The notes under the pieces were generated by a model that was given only the letters and a program-made list of their open reading frames with translations, was not told the origin of the DNA and ran no database searches. This document shows positions 6,598-13,134 of a stretch of DNA of 13,134 bases, piece by piece; the first letter of the stretch is position 1; each line of letters opens with the position of its first letter. The stretch spans positions 1 through 13,134 of the forward strand of contig DATFLY010000085.1 of NCBI GenBank assembly GCA_035267185.1, read 5' to 3'. The translations under genes were made by a program, and so were the position numbers. Source of the DNA: JAUIBE01 sp035267185 (GTDB lineage: Bacteria > Pseudomonadota > Gammaproteobacteria > Xanthomonadales > SZUA-36).

Positions 6598-8439
6598 ATG
6601 AACGAAACCCAGCAATCCCAACTCAAGGATCTCATCACCAAAGGCAAGGAACAGGGCTTCCTGACCTACGCCCAGGTTAATGATCATTTGCCCGATGACA
6701 TTGTCGATCCGGAACAGATCGAAGACATCATCAACATGATCAACGATATGGGGATCAAGGTGCATGAAGTTGCACCGGAAACAGATTCCCTGATCCTGAA
6801 TGACGAAGACGCAGCATCTGATGATGATGAAACCGCGGCCGAAGAAGCTGCGGCGGCGCTTGCTGCAGTCGAGACTGAAATTGGCCGCACCACGGACCCG
6901 GTTCGCATGTACATGCGCGAGATGGGTACGGTTGAACTGCTGACCCGCGAAGGTGAAATCTCGATTGCCAAGCGCATCGAAGAAGGCTTGTTGCAGGTAC
7001 ATGCAGCACTTTCCAGGTTCCCTGGCACATACGCCACTTTGCTTTCGGAATACGACCTTTACGCTGACGGCAATCAGAGGCTGACCGAGGTCATGATTGA
7101 TTTCATCGATCCTGTCGAACTGGCAAAGCAGGAAATCCCGACACCGCCAAAACCTGCCAAGGCAGGTGGCAAGGCTGACCCCAAGGCGAAGGCCGCGGAA
7201 AAAGAAGAAGATACAGGACCCACCGGTCCTGACCTGGAAGAGGTGCAGGCCAAATTCGAAGAACTGGCAAAGCTGTTCCAGAAATTCCTTCAGCTTCACG
7301 AAAAGCACGGCCCTGAACACAAGAGCATTGAGCAGGTGCGCGAGGATATGTCCTATATCTTCCTGCGCATCAAGTACCCGGCGCGCATGGTTGACCATCT
7401 TGTTGATCGCCTGCGTTATACGATTTCCCGTACCCGTGACCTGGAGCGACTGATTCTCAGGCTGGCAGTTTTCGAAGCGAAGATGCCAAAAACCATCTTC
7501 ATCAAGAGCTTCTCTGAAAACGAAGCCGATACCCGCTGGTTGACGCCGATTCTCAAGGGCAAACAGAAATGGGTGGCGGCTCTGAAAGAACGTGCACCTG
7601 AAATACGTGCGATCCAGAAAAAACTGGGACAAATTGAAGAGAACGCGATGATTACCATTGCCGAACTCAAGGACATCAATCGTGCCATGTCCATTGGTGA
7701 GGCCAAGGCTCGCCGTGCCAAGAAAGAAATGGTTGAGGCTAACCTGCGCCTGGTGATTTCGATCGCCAAAAAATACACCAACCGTGGTCTGCAGTTCCTG
7801 GATTTGATCCAGGAAGGCAACATCGGCCTGATGAAAGCGGTGGACAAGTTTGAATACCGTCGCGGCTACAAGTTCTCAACTTACGCCACCTGGTGGATTC
7901 GCCAGGCCATCACCCGCTCAATTGCTGACCAGGCCAGGACCATTCGTATTCCGGTTCACATGATCGAGACCATCAACAAGCTCAACCGCATTTCGCGGCA
8001 GATGCTCCAGGAGATGGGCCGCGAACCGACGCCGGAAGAATTGTCAGAGCGCATGGAAATGCCGGAAGACAAGGTTCGCAAGGTGCTCAAAATCGCCAAG
8101 GAACCCATTTCCATGGAAACACCAATTGGCGATGACGAGGATTCGCACCTGGGCGACTTCATCGAGGATGCCAACATTGCATCTCCGGTTGAATCAGCCA
8201 CTGGCACCGGCCTGACGGGAACCGTTCAGGGCGTGCTGGGCGGTCTTACGCCACGCGAAGCCAAGGTTCTGCGGATGCGGTTTGGCATCGACATGAACAC
8301 CGACCATACGCTTGAAGAAGTGGGCAAACAGTTTGACGTGACCCGTGAGCGTATTCGTCAGATTGAAGCCAAGGCGCTTCGAAAGCTGCGTCATCCAACA
8401 AGATCGGAGCAGCTGCGGAGCTTCCTCGACCTGGAATAG
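6598..8439 (+). CDS. rpoD: RNA polymerase primary sigma factor (sigma-70, RpoD)
   Basis: At 613 aa this equals E. coli sigma-70. Region 1.1 is present (QSQLKDLITKGKEQGFLTYA, 6-25), followed by an acidic Ala-rich linker. Region 1.2 begins at TTDPVRMYMREMGT (98-111). The non-conserved region (about 130-370) carries a Pro/Lys/Ala-rich segment (181-215). Region 2 spans about 376-455 with NLRLVISIAKKYTNRGLQFL, YKFSTYATWWIRQAITRSIA and ARTIRIPVHMIE. Region 3 follows, and region 4.2 is the helix-turn-helix LEEVGKQFDVTRERIRQIEA (572-591). It directs most transcription in growing cells. The ATG at 6598 is fixed by homology but has no Shine-Dalgarno sequence; the upstream tract is AT-rich. The start of region 4.1 (535-549) is unusually glycine-rich. 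Its stop lies 4 bp from the convergent methyltransferase-like gene. Confidence 0.99.
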   Translation: MNETQQSQLKDLITKGKEQGFLTYAQVNDHLPDDIVDPEQIEDIINMINDMGIKVHEVAPETDSLILNDEDAASDDDETAAEEAAAALAAVETEIGRTTDPVRMYMREMGTVELLTREGEISIAKRIEEGLLQVHAALSRFPGTYATLLSEYDLYADGNQRLTEVMIDFIDPVELAKQEIPTPPKPAKAGGKADPKAKAAEKEEDTGPTGPDLEEVQAKFEELAKLFQKFLQLHEKHGPEHKSIEQVREDMSYIFLRIKYPARMVDHLVDRLRYTISRTRDLERLILRLAVFEAKMPKTIFIKSFSENEADTRWLTPILKGKQKWVAALKERAPEIRAIQKKLGQIEENAMITIAELKDINRAMSIGEAKARRAKKEMVEANLRLVISIAKKYTNRGLQFLDLIQEGNIGLMKAVDKFEYRRGYKFSTYATWWIRQAITRSIADQARTIRIPVHMIETINKLNRISRQMLQEMGREPTPEELSERMEMPEDKVRKVLKIAKEPISMETPIGDDEDSHLGDFIEDANIASPVESATGTGLTGTVQGVLGGLTPREAKVLRMRFGIDMNTDHTLEEVGKQFDVTRERIRQIEAKALRKLRHPTRSEQLRSFLDLE

Positions 8440-8443
8440 GTCG

Positions 8444-8920
8444 CTAGATCCAGCGTCGCACCCGCCTACAATAATCGTCAAATTCTTTTCCAAAGAGGTC
8501 GCGTAATGCGGCCTCTTCGGGTTTGATCTGCCATTTCGTGATCAGGACCATGAATCCGGTAATACAAAGCAGGTTCAGTGGATTGCCCAGGTGAATGCCC
8601 CAGCCGAGTAGCATGATGGCCAGTCCCAGGTACATGGGATTTCGGGTAATCCGGTAAACACCATCAGTGGACAGGCTGGTCGACTTATGCGGTTCCAGTG
8701 GATTCACCGTGGTCTTGAGTTTTGCAAACTGAATGATGGCAACCACAACGAAGGCAACACCGACCAGGGTAACCAGGGTTCGTGTCTCAACAAGATAAGG
8801 AACGGAAAAGTGGAAGGCAGGGGTAACTCTGTCGACCAGCCACATCAGCGCACCAGTCAGGACCATCCAGAGTGGTGGCGGAACCCGGTTTTTGACAATC
8901 TTGCAGCCAACCTGATTCAA
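8444..8920 (-). CDS. Isoprenylcysteine carboxylmethyltransferase-family membrane protein
   Basis: A 158-aa inner-membrane protein with about four hydrophobic segments (roughly 16-31, 45-65, 96-112 and 113-128). The C-terminal half has the ICMT/PEMT-type methyltransferase pattern: NPLEPHKSTSLSTDGVYRIT (73-92), RNPMYLG (93-99), then KPEEAALRDLFGKEFDDYC (133-151) and VRRWI at the end. In characterised relatives these parts bind S-adenosylmethionine and the methyl acceptor. The bacterial substrate cannot be told from sequence; lipids or small lipophilic molecules are possible. The start is a TTG at 8920 with GGAG 8 nt upstream, which gives the common N-terminal VPPPL motif. It follows the FKBP-like gene by 49 bp on the same strand, so the two are probably co-transcribed. 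Confidence 0.85.
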   Translation of the reverse strand: MNQVGCKIVKNRVPPPLWMVLTGALMWLVDRVTPAFHFSVPYLVETRTLVTLVGVAFVVVAIIQFAKLKTTVNPLEPHKSTSLSTDGVYRITRNPMYLGLAIMLLGWGIHLGNPLNLLCITGFMVLITKWQIKPEEAALRDLFGKEFDDYCRRVRRWI

Positions 8921-8969
8921 ACAGAAATCTCCATTGAACAGCAGCGGTTACACGGGCCGGCAGCGAAGT

Positions 8970-9467
8970 CTATTCTTCGATGGCGATGAGTTCGATCTCA
9001 AAAATCAATGTTGCATTTGGCGGAATACCTGCGCCTGGATTCCCGCCGGGGCCATAGCCCAGGCTGCCTGGCAAAACAAACAATGACGTGCCCCCGGCAC
9101 TCATCGTCCGCAGACCTTCCGTGAAGCCCGGCACAAAGCCCGTGACTTTGTTGACCAGTGCCTCTCCTTCACCATCATGGGAAGACCAGAACTTCGTCCC
9201 GTCTGCCAGCCAGCCGGTTGTGTGGACTGTAACGGAATTCCTCGACCTGGGCTTTGGGCCCTCACCTTCCTCGATCACTATTCTCCACAGCCCGCTACTG
9301 GACTCGATGCCTTTCGAAATATCCAGGCCGCGGCTCTCGACAAAGCCCATTGCCTCGACGAATTCTCTGACATCCTGCATGGCGAATTCGGGGTCAGTCT
9401 GATCTGCAAGGGTGTTTGAGGTCAGGAGCAATATGAATGCGAATACAAAAGCTGAGTTTCTAAACAT
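8970..9467 (-). CDS. Exported FKBP-type peptidyl-prolyl cis-trans isomerase-like protein
   Basis: A 165-aa protein with a signal peptide (MFRNSAFVFAFILLLTSNTLA, hydrophobic core 7-15, likely cut before DQ at 22-23), a short helical linker, and an FKBP domain (about 58-164). Domain signs are SVTVHTTGWLADGTKF (78-93), GFTEGLRTMSAGG (114-126), SLGYGPGG (135-142) and IPPNATLIFEIELI (148-161). FKBPs isomerise Xaa-Pro bonds during folding; periplasmic ones are FkpA/Mip-like. Several residues important in FKBP12 differ: the Tyr of HYTG is T83, the Asp of FDSS is W94, and the pocket Trp is F115, so chaperone or binding activity may outweigh catalysis. I chose the ATG at 9467 over that at 9479 because GGAG lies 6 nt upstream of it, whereas the earlier GGAGG is 15 nt from 9479. 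It is first in a likely two-gene operon with the methyltransferase-like gene. Confidence 0.9.
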   Translation of the reverse strand: MFRNSAFVFAFILLLTSNTLADQTDPEFAMQDVREFVEAMGFVESRGLDISKGIESSSGLWRIVIEEGEGPKPRSRNSVTVHTTGWLADGTKFWSSHDGEGEALVNKVTGFVPGFTEGLRTMSAGGTSLFVLPGSLGYGPGGNPGAGIPPNATLIFEIELIAIEE

Positions 9468-9519
9468 GTTGGACTCCATCTATCCAAAATTGGACCTCCG
9501 TTTCATTTTATCACCAGCT

Positions 9520-9561
9520 CGAAGCGCTCTTCGTGTTGATTTAGTGAAGATTTCGTCTTCA
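9520..9561. promoter_or_regulatory. Two inverted repeats in the divergent FKBP-like/SGNH-like intergenic region
   Basis: CGAAG-CGCT-CTTCG (9520-9533) and TGAAGA-TTTCG-TCTTCA (9545-9561) are both perfect palindromic hairpins sharing GAAG/CTTC arms. The second is followed on the plus strand by ATTCGTTTTTG. They lie midway between the two divergent start codons, a usual place for operators. A possible -10 for the FKBP-like gene is TAAAAT (9511 down to 9506 on the minus strand); no convincing -35 was found. Confidence 0.35.
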
Positions 9562-9632
9562 ATTCGTTTTTGCTGACAGGTCTTTTTCTACCCTCAAGCC
9601 TGATGTGATTTCGCTTGGTGCGGGAGTACAAC

Positions 9633-10790
9633 ATGGGTCGGAATTGGGTTGTGAGGCTGGTCTTTGTGATGGCACTTATGCTGGTGGCGCAAAATTCTCC
9701 AGCCAACAGCATCAGGATCATGCCGCTCGGAGACAGCGATACCGGAGGCTCCGCCCCGTATATCTCTTATCGGTATGACCTTTGGTTTCTGCTGGTAGAC
9801 GCGGGGTTCAATGTCGACTTCGTTGGCAGGAATCAGACGACGAGTGGATTCGATGCCGGCCTGTATCCGCGCTTCGGGGAAATGGACCCCGACCACGAAG
9901 GAAATCGAACTCTGGATATTGGTGGCATGGTTTTAAATGCAGACACATTAATCCGCCATAACCGCCCTCATGTGGTGCTTTGGAAAAGCTCTCTGGATAT
10001 ATGCTTCGCTGGTAATGGCGCACCGAGCATTTTGCGGGTCCGCCTGCCTGAGATGATTGAGGCCATGCGGGCCGAAGACCCCAATCTGCATTTTGTACTG
10101 GCAACTTCCTATGATTGGGTCACCAACTGTGAACCGAATGCGCGCGAAATCATTCCGGACTTCAACCAGGCGATTGCTGATGTCGCGATGGCCATGGACA
10201 GCCCGCAATCACGGGTTTTGCTGGCAGATCATTACACCGGGTACGACATTCAATCCATGTTCGATTTCACCTTCAATCACTCAAATCGTCAGGGAGAAAT
10301 GTTTCTGGCCAGCAGGACTTTTGACACGCTAGCCACGCTCCTGCCAAACATCGAAGTGGAGGGTTTTTCAATAAATGCGGGGCTCAATGATGCCTGGTTC
10401 AATCCTGAAACGCCTGGCCAGGGTTTCTTCATTACCGTATTCGAAGATATCGAAATGATGTTCCTCGCCTGGTTTACATATGACACCGAGCGTCCTGCGG
10501 GCAGCGTTCAGGTAAACCTTGGCGAACCTGGACACCGCTGGCTGACTGCGTTTGGTCCGTATTCGGGCAACATCGCAGAACTCGAAATCGAATTGACCAG
10601 TGGCGGCGTGTTTGATTCAGCAATTCCTGCAGTTAGCGCACAGGCCGATGGCACTATTGATGTGGATTTCGCCGACTGCAACGCTGCAATGGTGAGTTAC
10701 GACATCCTTTCTGCCGGGGTCACCGGGCAAATTCCCATTGAACGTATCGCATTGGATAATGTGGCCATCTGCGAGGCATTGGCAGACTAG
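9633..10790 (+). CDS. Secreted SGNH-hydrolase-like protein with a C-terminal beta-rich module
   Basis: A 385-aa protein with a signal peptide (MGRNWVVRLVFVMALMLVAQ, likely cut after NSPA at about residue 24). An SGNH/GDSL-like domain (about 27-238) follows: block I IRIMPLGDSDTGG has S35, a DPDHEG...DIGGM stretch (85-99) matches the block II region, and H216 in NHSNRQGE matches the block V His. Block III, normally GTND, reads SSLD (119-122), so the Asn is Leu121; the Asp usually three residues before the His is displaced (D211). From about residue 244 a second module starts with FSINAGLNDAWFNPETPGQG and includes FLAWFTYDTERP and NLGEPGHRWLTAFGPYSG. I recall this module from exported proteins of Xanthomonadales-like bacteria; its function is unknown. 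The ATG at 9633 has GGGAG 6 nt upstream; an in-frame TTG at 9615 is less likely. Esterase activity is uncertain. Confidence 0.8.
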   Translation: MGRNWVVRLVFVMALMLVAQNSPANSIRIMPLGDSDTGGSAPYISYRYDLWFLLVDAGFNVDFVGRNQTTSGFDAGLYPRFGEMDPDHEGNRTLDIGGMVLNADTLIRHNRPHVVLWKSSLDICFAGNGAPSILRVRLPEMIEAMRAEDPNLHFVLATSYDWVTNCEPNAREIIPDFNQAIADVAMAMDSPQSRVLLADHYTGYDIQSMFDFTFNHSNRQGEMFLASRTFDTLATLLPNIEVEGFSINAGLNDAWFNPETPGQGFFITVFEDIEMMFLAWFTYDTERPAGSVQVNLGEPGHRWLTAFGPYSGNIAELEIELTSGGVFDSAIPAVSAQADGTIDVDFADCNAAMVSYDILSAGVTGQIPIERIALDNVAICEALAD

Positions 10791-10795
10791 AACGA

Positions 10796-12823
10796 CTATT
10801 CAGGAGCTGTAACGGCGGGTGGGGAACCGTACAAGTCGGGGTGACGTTCGAGATGGGACTTGAGGAATGCAATCAGCCGTTGGTCCTTTTCGTTCAGAAA
10901 CATATTCTCGGCGACTGACCACCAGGCTTGCCAGCGCGCGTCTTCATGAAGTGAAATCAGGAATGGTGAGAATTGCAATTCGGTGACCTGGTTCCTTGCC
11001 CTGTAGCCGAAGGGTGAGTTTGCAATCGAGTCGGTGGCGATCTCAAGCCAGCGAAAAGCCTCATCTTTGTCACCCGACATTGCATACACCTGTGTGAGTG
11101 ATGCCGCTGACTCATCGTCAGGAAGGGCCAGCAGGCGGGACTCTGCCTGGTTTGCCGCATCAGTTTGTCCGCGCAAGTGATTAAGTATGGCCAGGGTCAT
11201 GTCGCGGTCAGCTCCGTTCTGAAGTGTCTGAGCCATTTCCGCGGCTGAAGTATATTCAGCCTGGGTGATCCTGATCCAGGCAAGCAGAGCGCGTTGCTCG
11301 TGAGCACCCGTGGGATTCAGTTCCAGTTCGCGGGTGATGATACGGTCGGCTTCATCTAGATAACCAGCAAAATAAAGGGATATCCCCAGTCCAGAGCTAT
11401 TTACCGGATCGAGTGTTGCCGCCCGTTGAAAAAATGGAATCGCAAGCTCGGGTTGTCCCCGTTCAACCAGGTATCCTCCCATCATGCCCTGAATCATCGT
11501 GTCGTTGTGACCCAGCTCCGCGGCCCGGGTCAAAAGTTCGAACGCCTTGTCCGGGTCGGTTCTCCAAAACAGTCCCGAGTATCGCCACAATGCCTCGGCA
11601 TGATTGGGATTGATTTTTAGTGCCCTCTCAAGAGGATCAAAAATCAATGCCGAGGCATTTTCTGCCACGAGACGTTCAGCGTCAGGGATTGATTGGGATT
11701 TCAAACGTAGCCTGTAGGCACCGGATAATGCCACCCAGGCATCGGCGAATTCCGGGTCAATGGCAAGCGCTTCCTCGAAGCTGCGTTGCGCCCGTAAAAC
11801 GTCTCCTTCGCCCCGACGACTGTAATAGAGCTGGCCTCTCAGGTAATGCTCCCAGGCCAAAGGATCAGGTGTATGCACTTCCATTGGCTTGCCAATCTGT
11901 CCATCCTGGATTAACTCAACTTTGAGTACCTCGGCCACAGCCAGGGCGATCCTGTCCTGCAGTTCAAAAACATCGAGCAATCGCTCATCGAAAGTTTGAG
12001 ACCAGATATGGCTTCCGGTCTTGCCATCAATAAGCTGGGTGGTTACCCGTATTCGATCACCTGACTGGCGCACGCTGCCTTCCAGGATGTGCGCAACATT
12101 CAGCTGCCGCGCGATCGTGCTGATGTCTGCAGTTGAATCCTTGAAGGAGAATGAAGAAGTACGGGCGATCACGGTAAGCCCGGAAGACTGCGCCAGCAGA
12201 TTGAGAATTTCTTCAGCAACACCCTCGGCAAGATACTGATGGTCTCCTCCCTCACTCATGTCCACGAATGGCAGAACTGCGATGGATGCCGGTTCGGGCT
12301 GCCATTGTGTTACCGTAATTCCGTTCGCCGGCTCCTGCATATCTGTCCGCCACCAGGTAAGCGCCACAGCTCCAGCCAGCACCAGCAGAGCGACGAGGGT
12401 CCAGCGAGAGGGTGGTCGGCTTCTGTCACGAACATCAGAAGATTGGAGGATGACTGCCTCACCCCCGGTTTTTTCGATTGTCACTTCCGAATTGAACAGG
12501 TAGCCCCGTCCACGAATGGTCCGAATAAGGTCCCTGTTTTCCTCGCCCAGAGCCTTGCGTATCTCGATCAGGCACTGGGTCAGGGAGTCATCCGTTACGA
12601 CCAGGTCCGGCCAGACCGCATCGAAAAGTTCGTTACGGCTTACCACACGTCCAGCATTTTTTAGCAGGTGGTGCAGAACGTCAAAAGACTTGGGTCGGAG
12701 CGTAAGGGGATTGTTTTCACGGAACAGGACCTGCCTGCTCAGGTCCAACCGAAACTGGCCAAATAAATAGGCCCGTGCAGGGTCCTGATCCTGCTGACCC
12801 GATTTGGCCTGATCTGGCTGCAC
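10796..12823 (-). CDS. Membrane-anchored winged-helix regulator with TolB-like and TPR domains (CadC/ToxR-type)
   Basis: A 675-aa protein. An OmpR/PhoB-type winged-helix DNA-binding domain (about 18-112) includes LRPKSFDVLHHLLKNAGRVV (42-61), ELFDAVWPD (65-73), LTQCLIEIRKALG (81-93) and IRTIRGRGYLF (100-110). One transmembrane helix (WTLVALLVLAGAVALTWW, 141-158) follows. A TolB/FlgO-like domain (about 179-304) starts SIAVLPFVDMS and contains YLAEGVAEEILNLLA and HILEGSVR. The rest is mostly TPR-like helical repeats (about 345-600), e.g. AQRSFEEALAIDPEFADAW. The DNA-binding end would be cytosolic and the sensor/TPR part periplasmic, so it probably signals by a one-component membrane mechanism. 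No phosphoacceptor domain is present. The start is a GTG at 12823 with GGTGA 6 nt upstream. Its targets are unknown; it converges on the SGNH-like gene with 5 bp between stops. Confidence 0.9.
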   Translation of the reverse strand: MQPDQAKSGQQDQDPARAYLFGQFRLDLSRQVLFRENNPLTLRPKSFDVLHHLLKNAGRVVSRNELFDAVWPDLVVTDDSLTQCLIEIRKALGEENRDLIRTIRGRGYLFNSEVTIEKTGGEAVILQSSDVRDRSRPPSRWTLVALLVLAGAVALTWWRTDMQEPANGITVTQWQPEPASIAVLPFVDMSEGGDHQYLAEGVAEEILNLLAQSSGLTVIARTSSFSFKDSTADISTIARQLNVAHILEGSVRQSGDRIRVTTQLIDGKTGSHIWSQTFDERLLDVFELQDRIALAVAEVLKVELIQDGQIGKPMEVHTPDPLAWEHYLRGQLYYSRRGEGDVLRAQRSFEEALAIDPEFADAWVALSGAYRLRLKSQSIPDAERLVAENASALIFDPLERALKINPNHAEALWRYSGLFWRTDPDKAFELLTRAAELGHNDTMIQGMMGGYLVERGQPELAIPFFQRAATLDPVNSSGLGISLYFAGYLDEADRIITRELELNPTGAHEQRALLAWIRITQAEYTSAAEMAQTLQNGADRDMTLAILNHLRGQTDAANQAESRLLALPDDESAASLTQVYAMSGDKDEAFRWLEIATDSIANSPFGYRARNQVTELQFSPFLISLHEDARWQAWWSVAENMFLNEKDQRLIAFLKSHLERHPDLYGSPPAVTAPE

Positions 12824-12906
12824 AAAGATTCACCGTGAATTGGACTGTTACCCTGATTCTAGTCCGTGAGCGAAAAGATGTATAAGTCGGAACCCCTGTT
12901 GAAGTC

Positions 12907-12946
12907 GTGGGCAGCGCAGGTTTGTGGGAATGGTGGGCAGCGCAGG
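12907..12946. repeat. 14-bp direct repeat GTGGGCAGCGCAGG
   Basis: The 14-mer occurs exactly at 12907-12920 and again at 12933-12946, a 26-bp period. It lies upstream of the regulator's promoter region and next to the nested stem-loop, so the two may form one repeat element. Confidence 0.7.
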
Positions 12947-12951
12947 CGAGA

Positions 12952-12992
12952 GCCGCCGTGATGCAAGGACCGCAGGTCTGTAATTAGGCGGC
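12952..12992. repeat. Nested stem-loop, REP-like
   Basis: GCCGCC (12952-12957) pairs with GGCGGC (12987-12992). Within the loop GGACC (12967-12971) pairs with GGTCT (12975-12979; one G-T pair) around GCA. Short GC-rich palindromes of this kind between genes are typical of REP-like elements, but copies elsewhere cannot be seen here. Confidence 0.4.
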
Positions 12993-13092
12993 GAGCCGTT
13001 GCGCGTGTAGGACTTGAACCCGAATCCGCGCGAGGTGGTTGATTCAAGGGGTCACACATTGACCGGATTCGATGGATGCAGGTTGGAGAGTT

Positions 13093-13104
13093 AACAGCGC
13101 TGTT
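13093..13104. repeat. Perfect 12-bp palindrome AACAGCGCTGTT
   Basis: AACAGC is followed directly by its reverse complement GCTGTT. A symmetric site of this size suits a dimeric regulator. The gene it would serve is probably to the right of the window or the regulator to the left; neither is shown. Confidence 0.35.
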
Positions 13105-13134
13105 GCACGTAGTAGGTCCTGCCGGGTCCTCATT

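Larger units (their letters stand above)
12824..13134. other. Intergenic region upstream of the regulator, without a supported gene
   Basis: These 311 bp contain no open frame with recognisable protein features. They hold a weak minus-strand -10 candidate (TAGAAT, about 12861 down to 12856) for the regulator, a 14-bp direct repeat, a nested stem-loop and a 12-bp palindrome, each described separately. The repeat-rich composition resembles a dispersed intergenic element more than coding DNA. Confidence 0.5.

Noticed and set aside
6511..7632. 373-codon open frame antisense to rpoD
   Set aside because: It lies entirely over the dnaG end and the strongly conserved rpoD, has no recognisable domain, and looks like a by-product of rpoD codon usage.
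8442..8455. CGCT/AGCG hairpin between rpoD and the convergent gene as a terminator
   Set aside because: The stem is only 4 bp with no T-tract on either strand.
8917..8934. Five-codon ORF (MEISV) overlapping the TTG start of the methyltransferase-like gene
   Set aside because: The overlap is neat, but its GGAG codon region is better explained as the Shine-Dalgarno of the TTG; a leader peptide cannot be supported.
12995..13030. tRNA T-arm-like sequence on the minus strand (GGTTCAAGTCC)
   Set aside because: With TTCAAGT as the loop, the flanking stem pairs at only three positions, and I could not find acceptor, anticodon or D arms around it.
12859..13059. 66-codon minus-strand open frame upstream of the regulator
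   Set aside because: Its sequence is low-complexity Arg/Pro/Ser-rich and covers the direct repeats and stem-loop, so it is probably non-coding.
1..13134. CRISPR array, insertion sequence, rRNA or toxin-antitoxin/defence cassette
   Set aside because: No regularly spaced repeats, transposase motifs, rRNA sequence or known defence-domain pairs were found on reading both strands.

Overview
The window looks like chromosomal DNA from a gammaproteobacterium. The bS21, DnaG and sigma-70 proteins closely match their E. coli counterparts in length and motifs. The gene order (tsaD on one strand; rpsU, yqeY, dnaG and rpoD on the other) is the macromolecular-synthesis locus in the Pseudomonas-like form, with yqeY between rpsU and dnaG. 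The accessory genes on the right (a secreted SGNH-like protein with an unusual C-terminal module and a winged-helix/TolB-like/TPR membrane regulator) recall Xanthomonadales/Wenzhouxiangella-like marine bacteria. That placement rests on memory of similar proteins and is an inference.

Layout, left to right. Positions 1-257 hold no convincing gene but contain a cluster of GGGTCA/TGACCC inverted motifs. Positions 258-2184 on the minus strand are a tightly coupled operon, tsaD-folB-folK, whose genes are joined by two ATGA stop/start overlaps. A short divergent promoter region carries an 8-bp perfect inverted repeat. A gamma-glutamyltranspeptidase-family gene (2282-3859, plus strand) sits between tsaD and rpsU, which are usually direct divergent neighbours. 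Next come a sigma-70-like promoter with a structured leader and rpsU-yqeY-dnaG-rpoD (3998-8439). yqeY and dnaG overlap by TTGA, and dnaG and rpoD are separated by a spacer with an inverted repeat.

The right part is accessory. A minus-strand pair encodes a periplasmic FKBP-type prolyl isomerase and an isoprenylcysteine-carboxylmethyltransferase-family membrane protein (8444-9467), ending 4 bp from the rpoD stop. Divergent from it is a secreted SGNH-hydrolase-like protein (9633-10790). Converging on that gene, with 5 bp between stops, is the large membrane-anchored regulator (10796-12823). The last 311 bp hold no supported gene but do hold a direct repeat, a nested stem-loop and a 12-bp palindrome.

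The left two thirds work together in core metabolism: tRNA t6A modification (TsaD), folate synthesis (FolB, FolK), translation (bS21), replication priming (DnaG) and transcription initiation (RpoD). I did not find a clear new multi-gene system. The most notable points are three enzyme-family proteins with altered active-site residues (GGT-like, FKBP-like, SGNH-like), a glycine-rich substitution in sigma region 4.1, the GGT-like gene splitting a conserved gene pair, and several undescribed inverted repeats at promoters and leaders.
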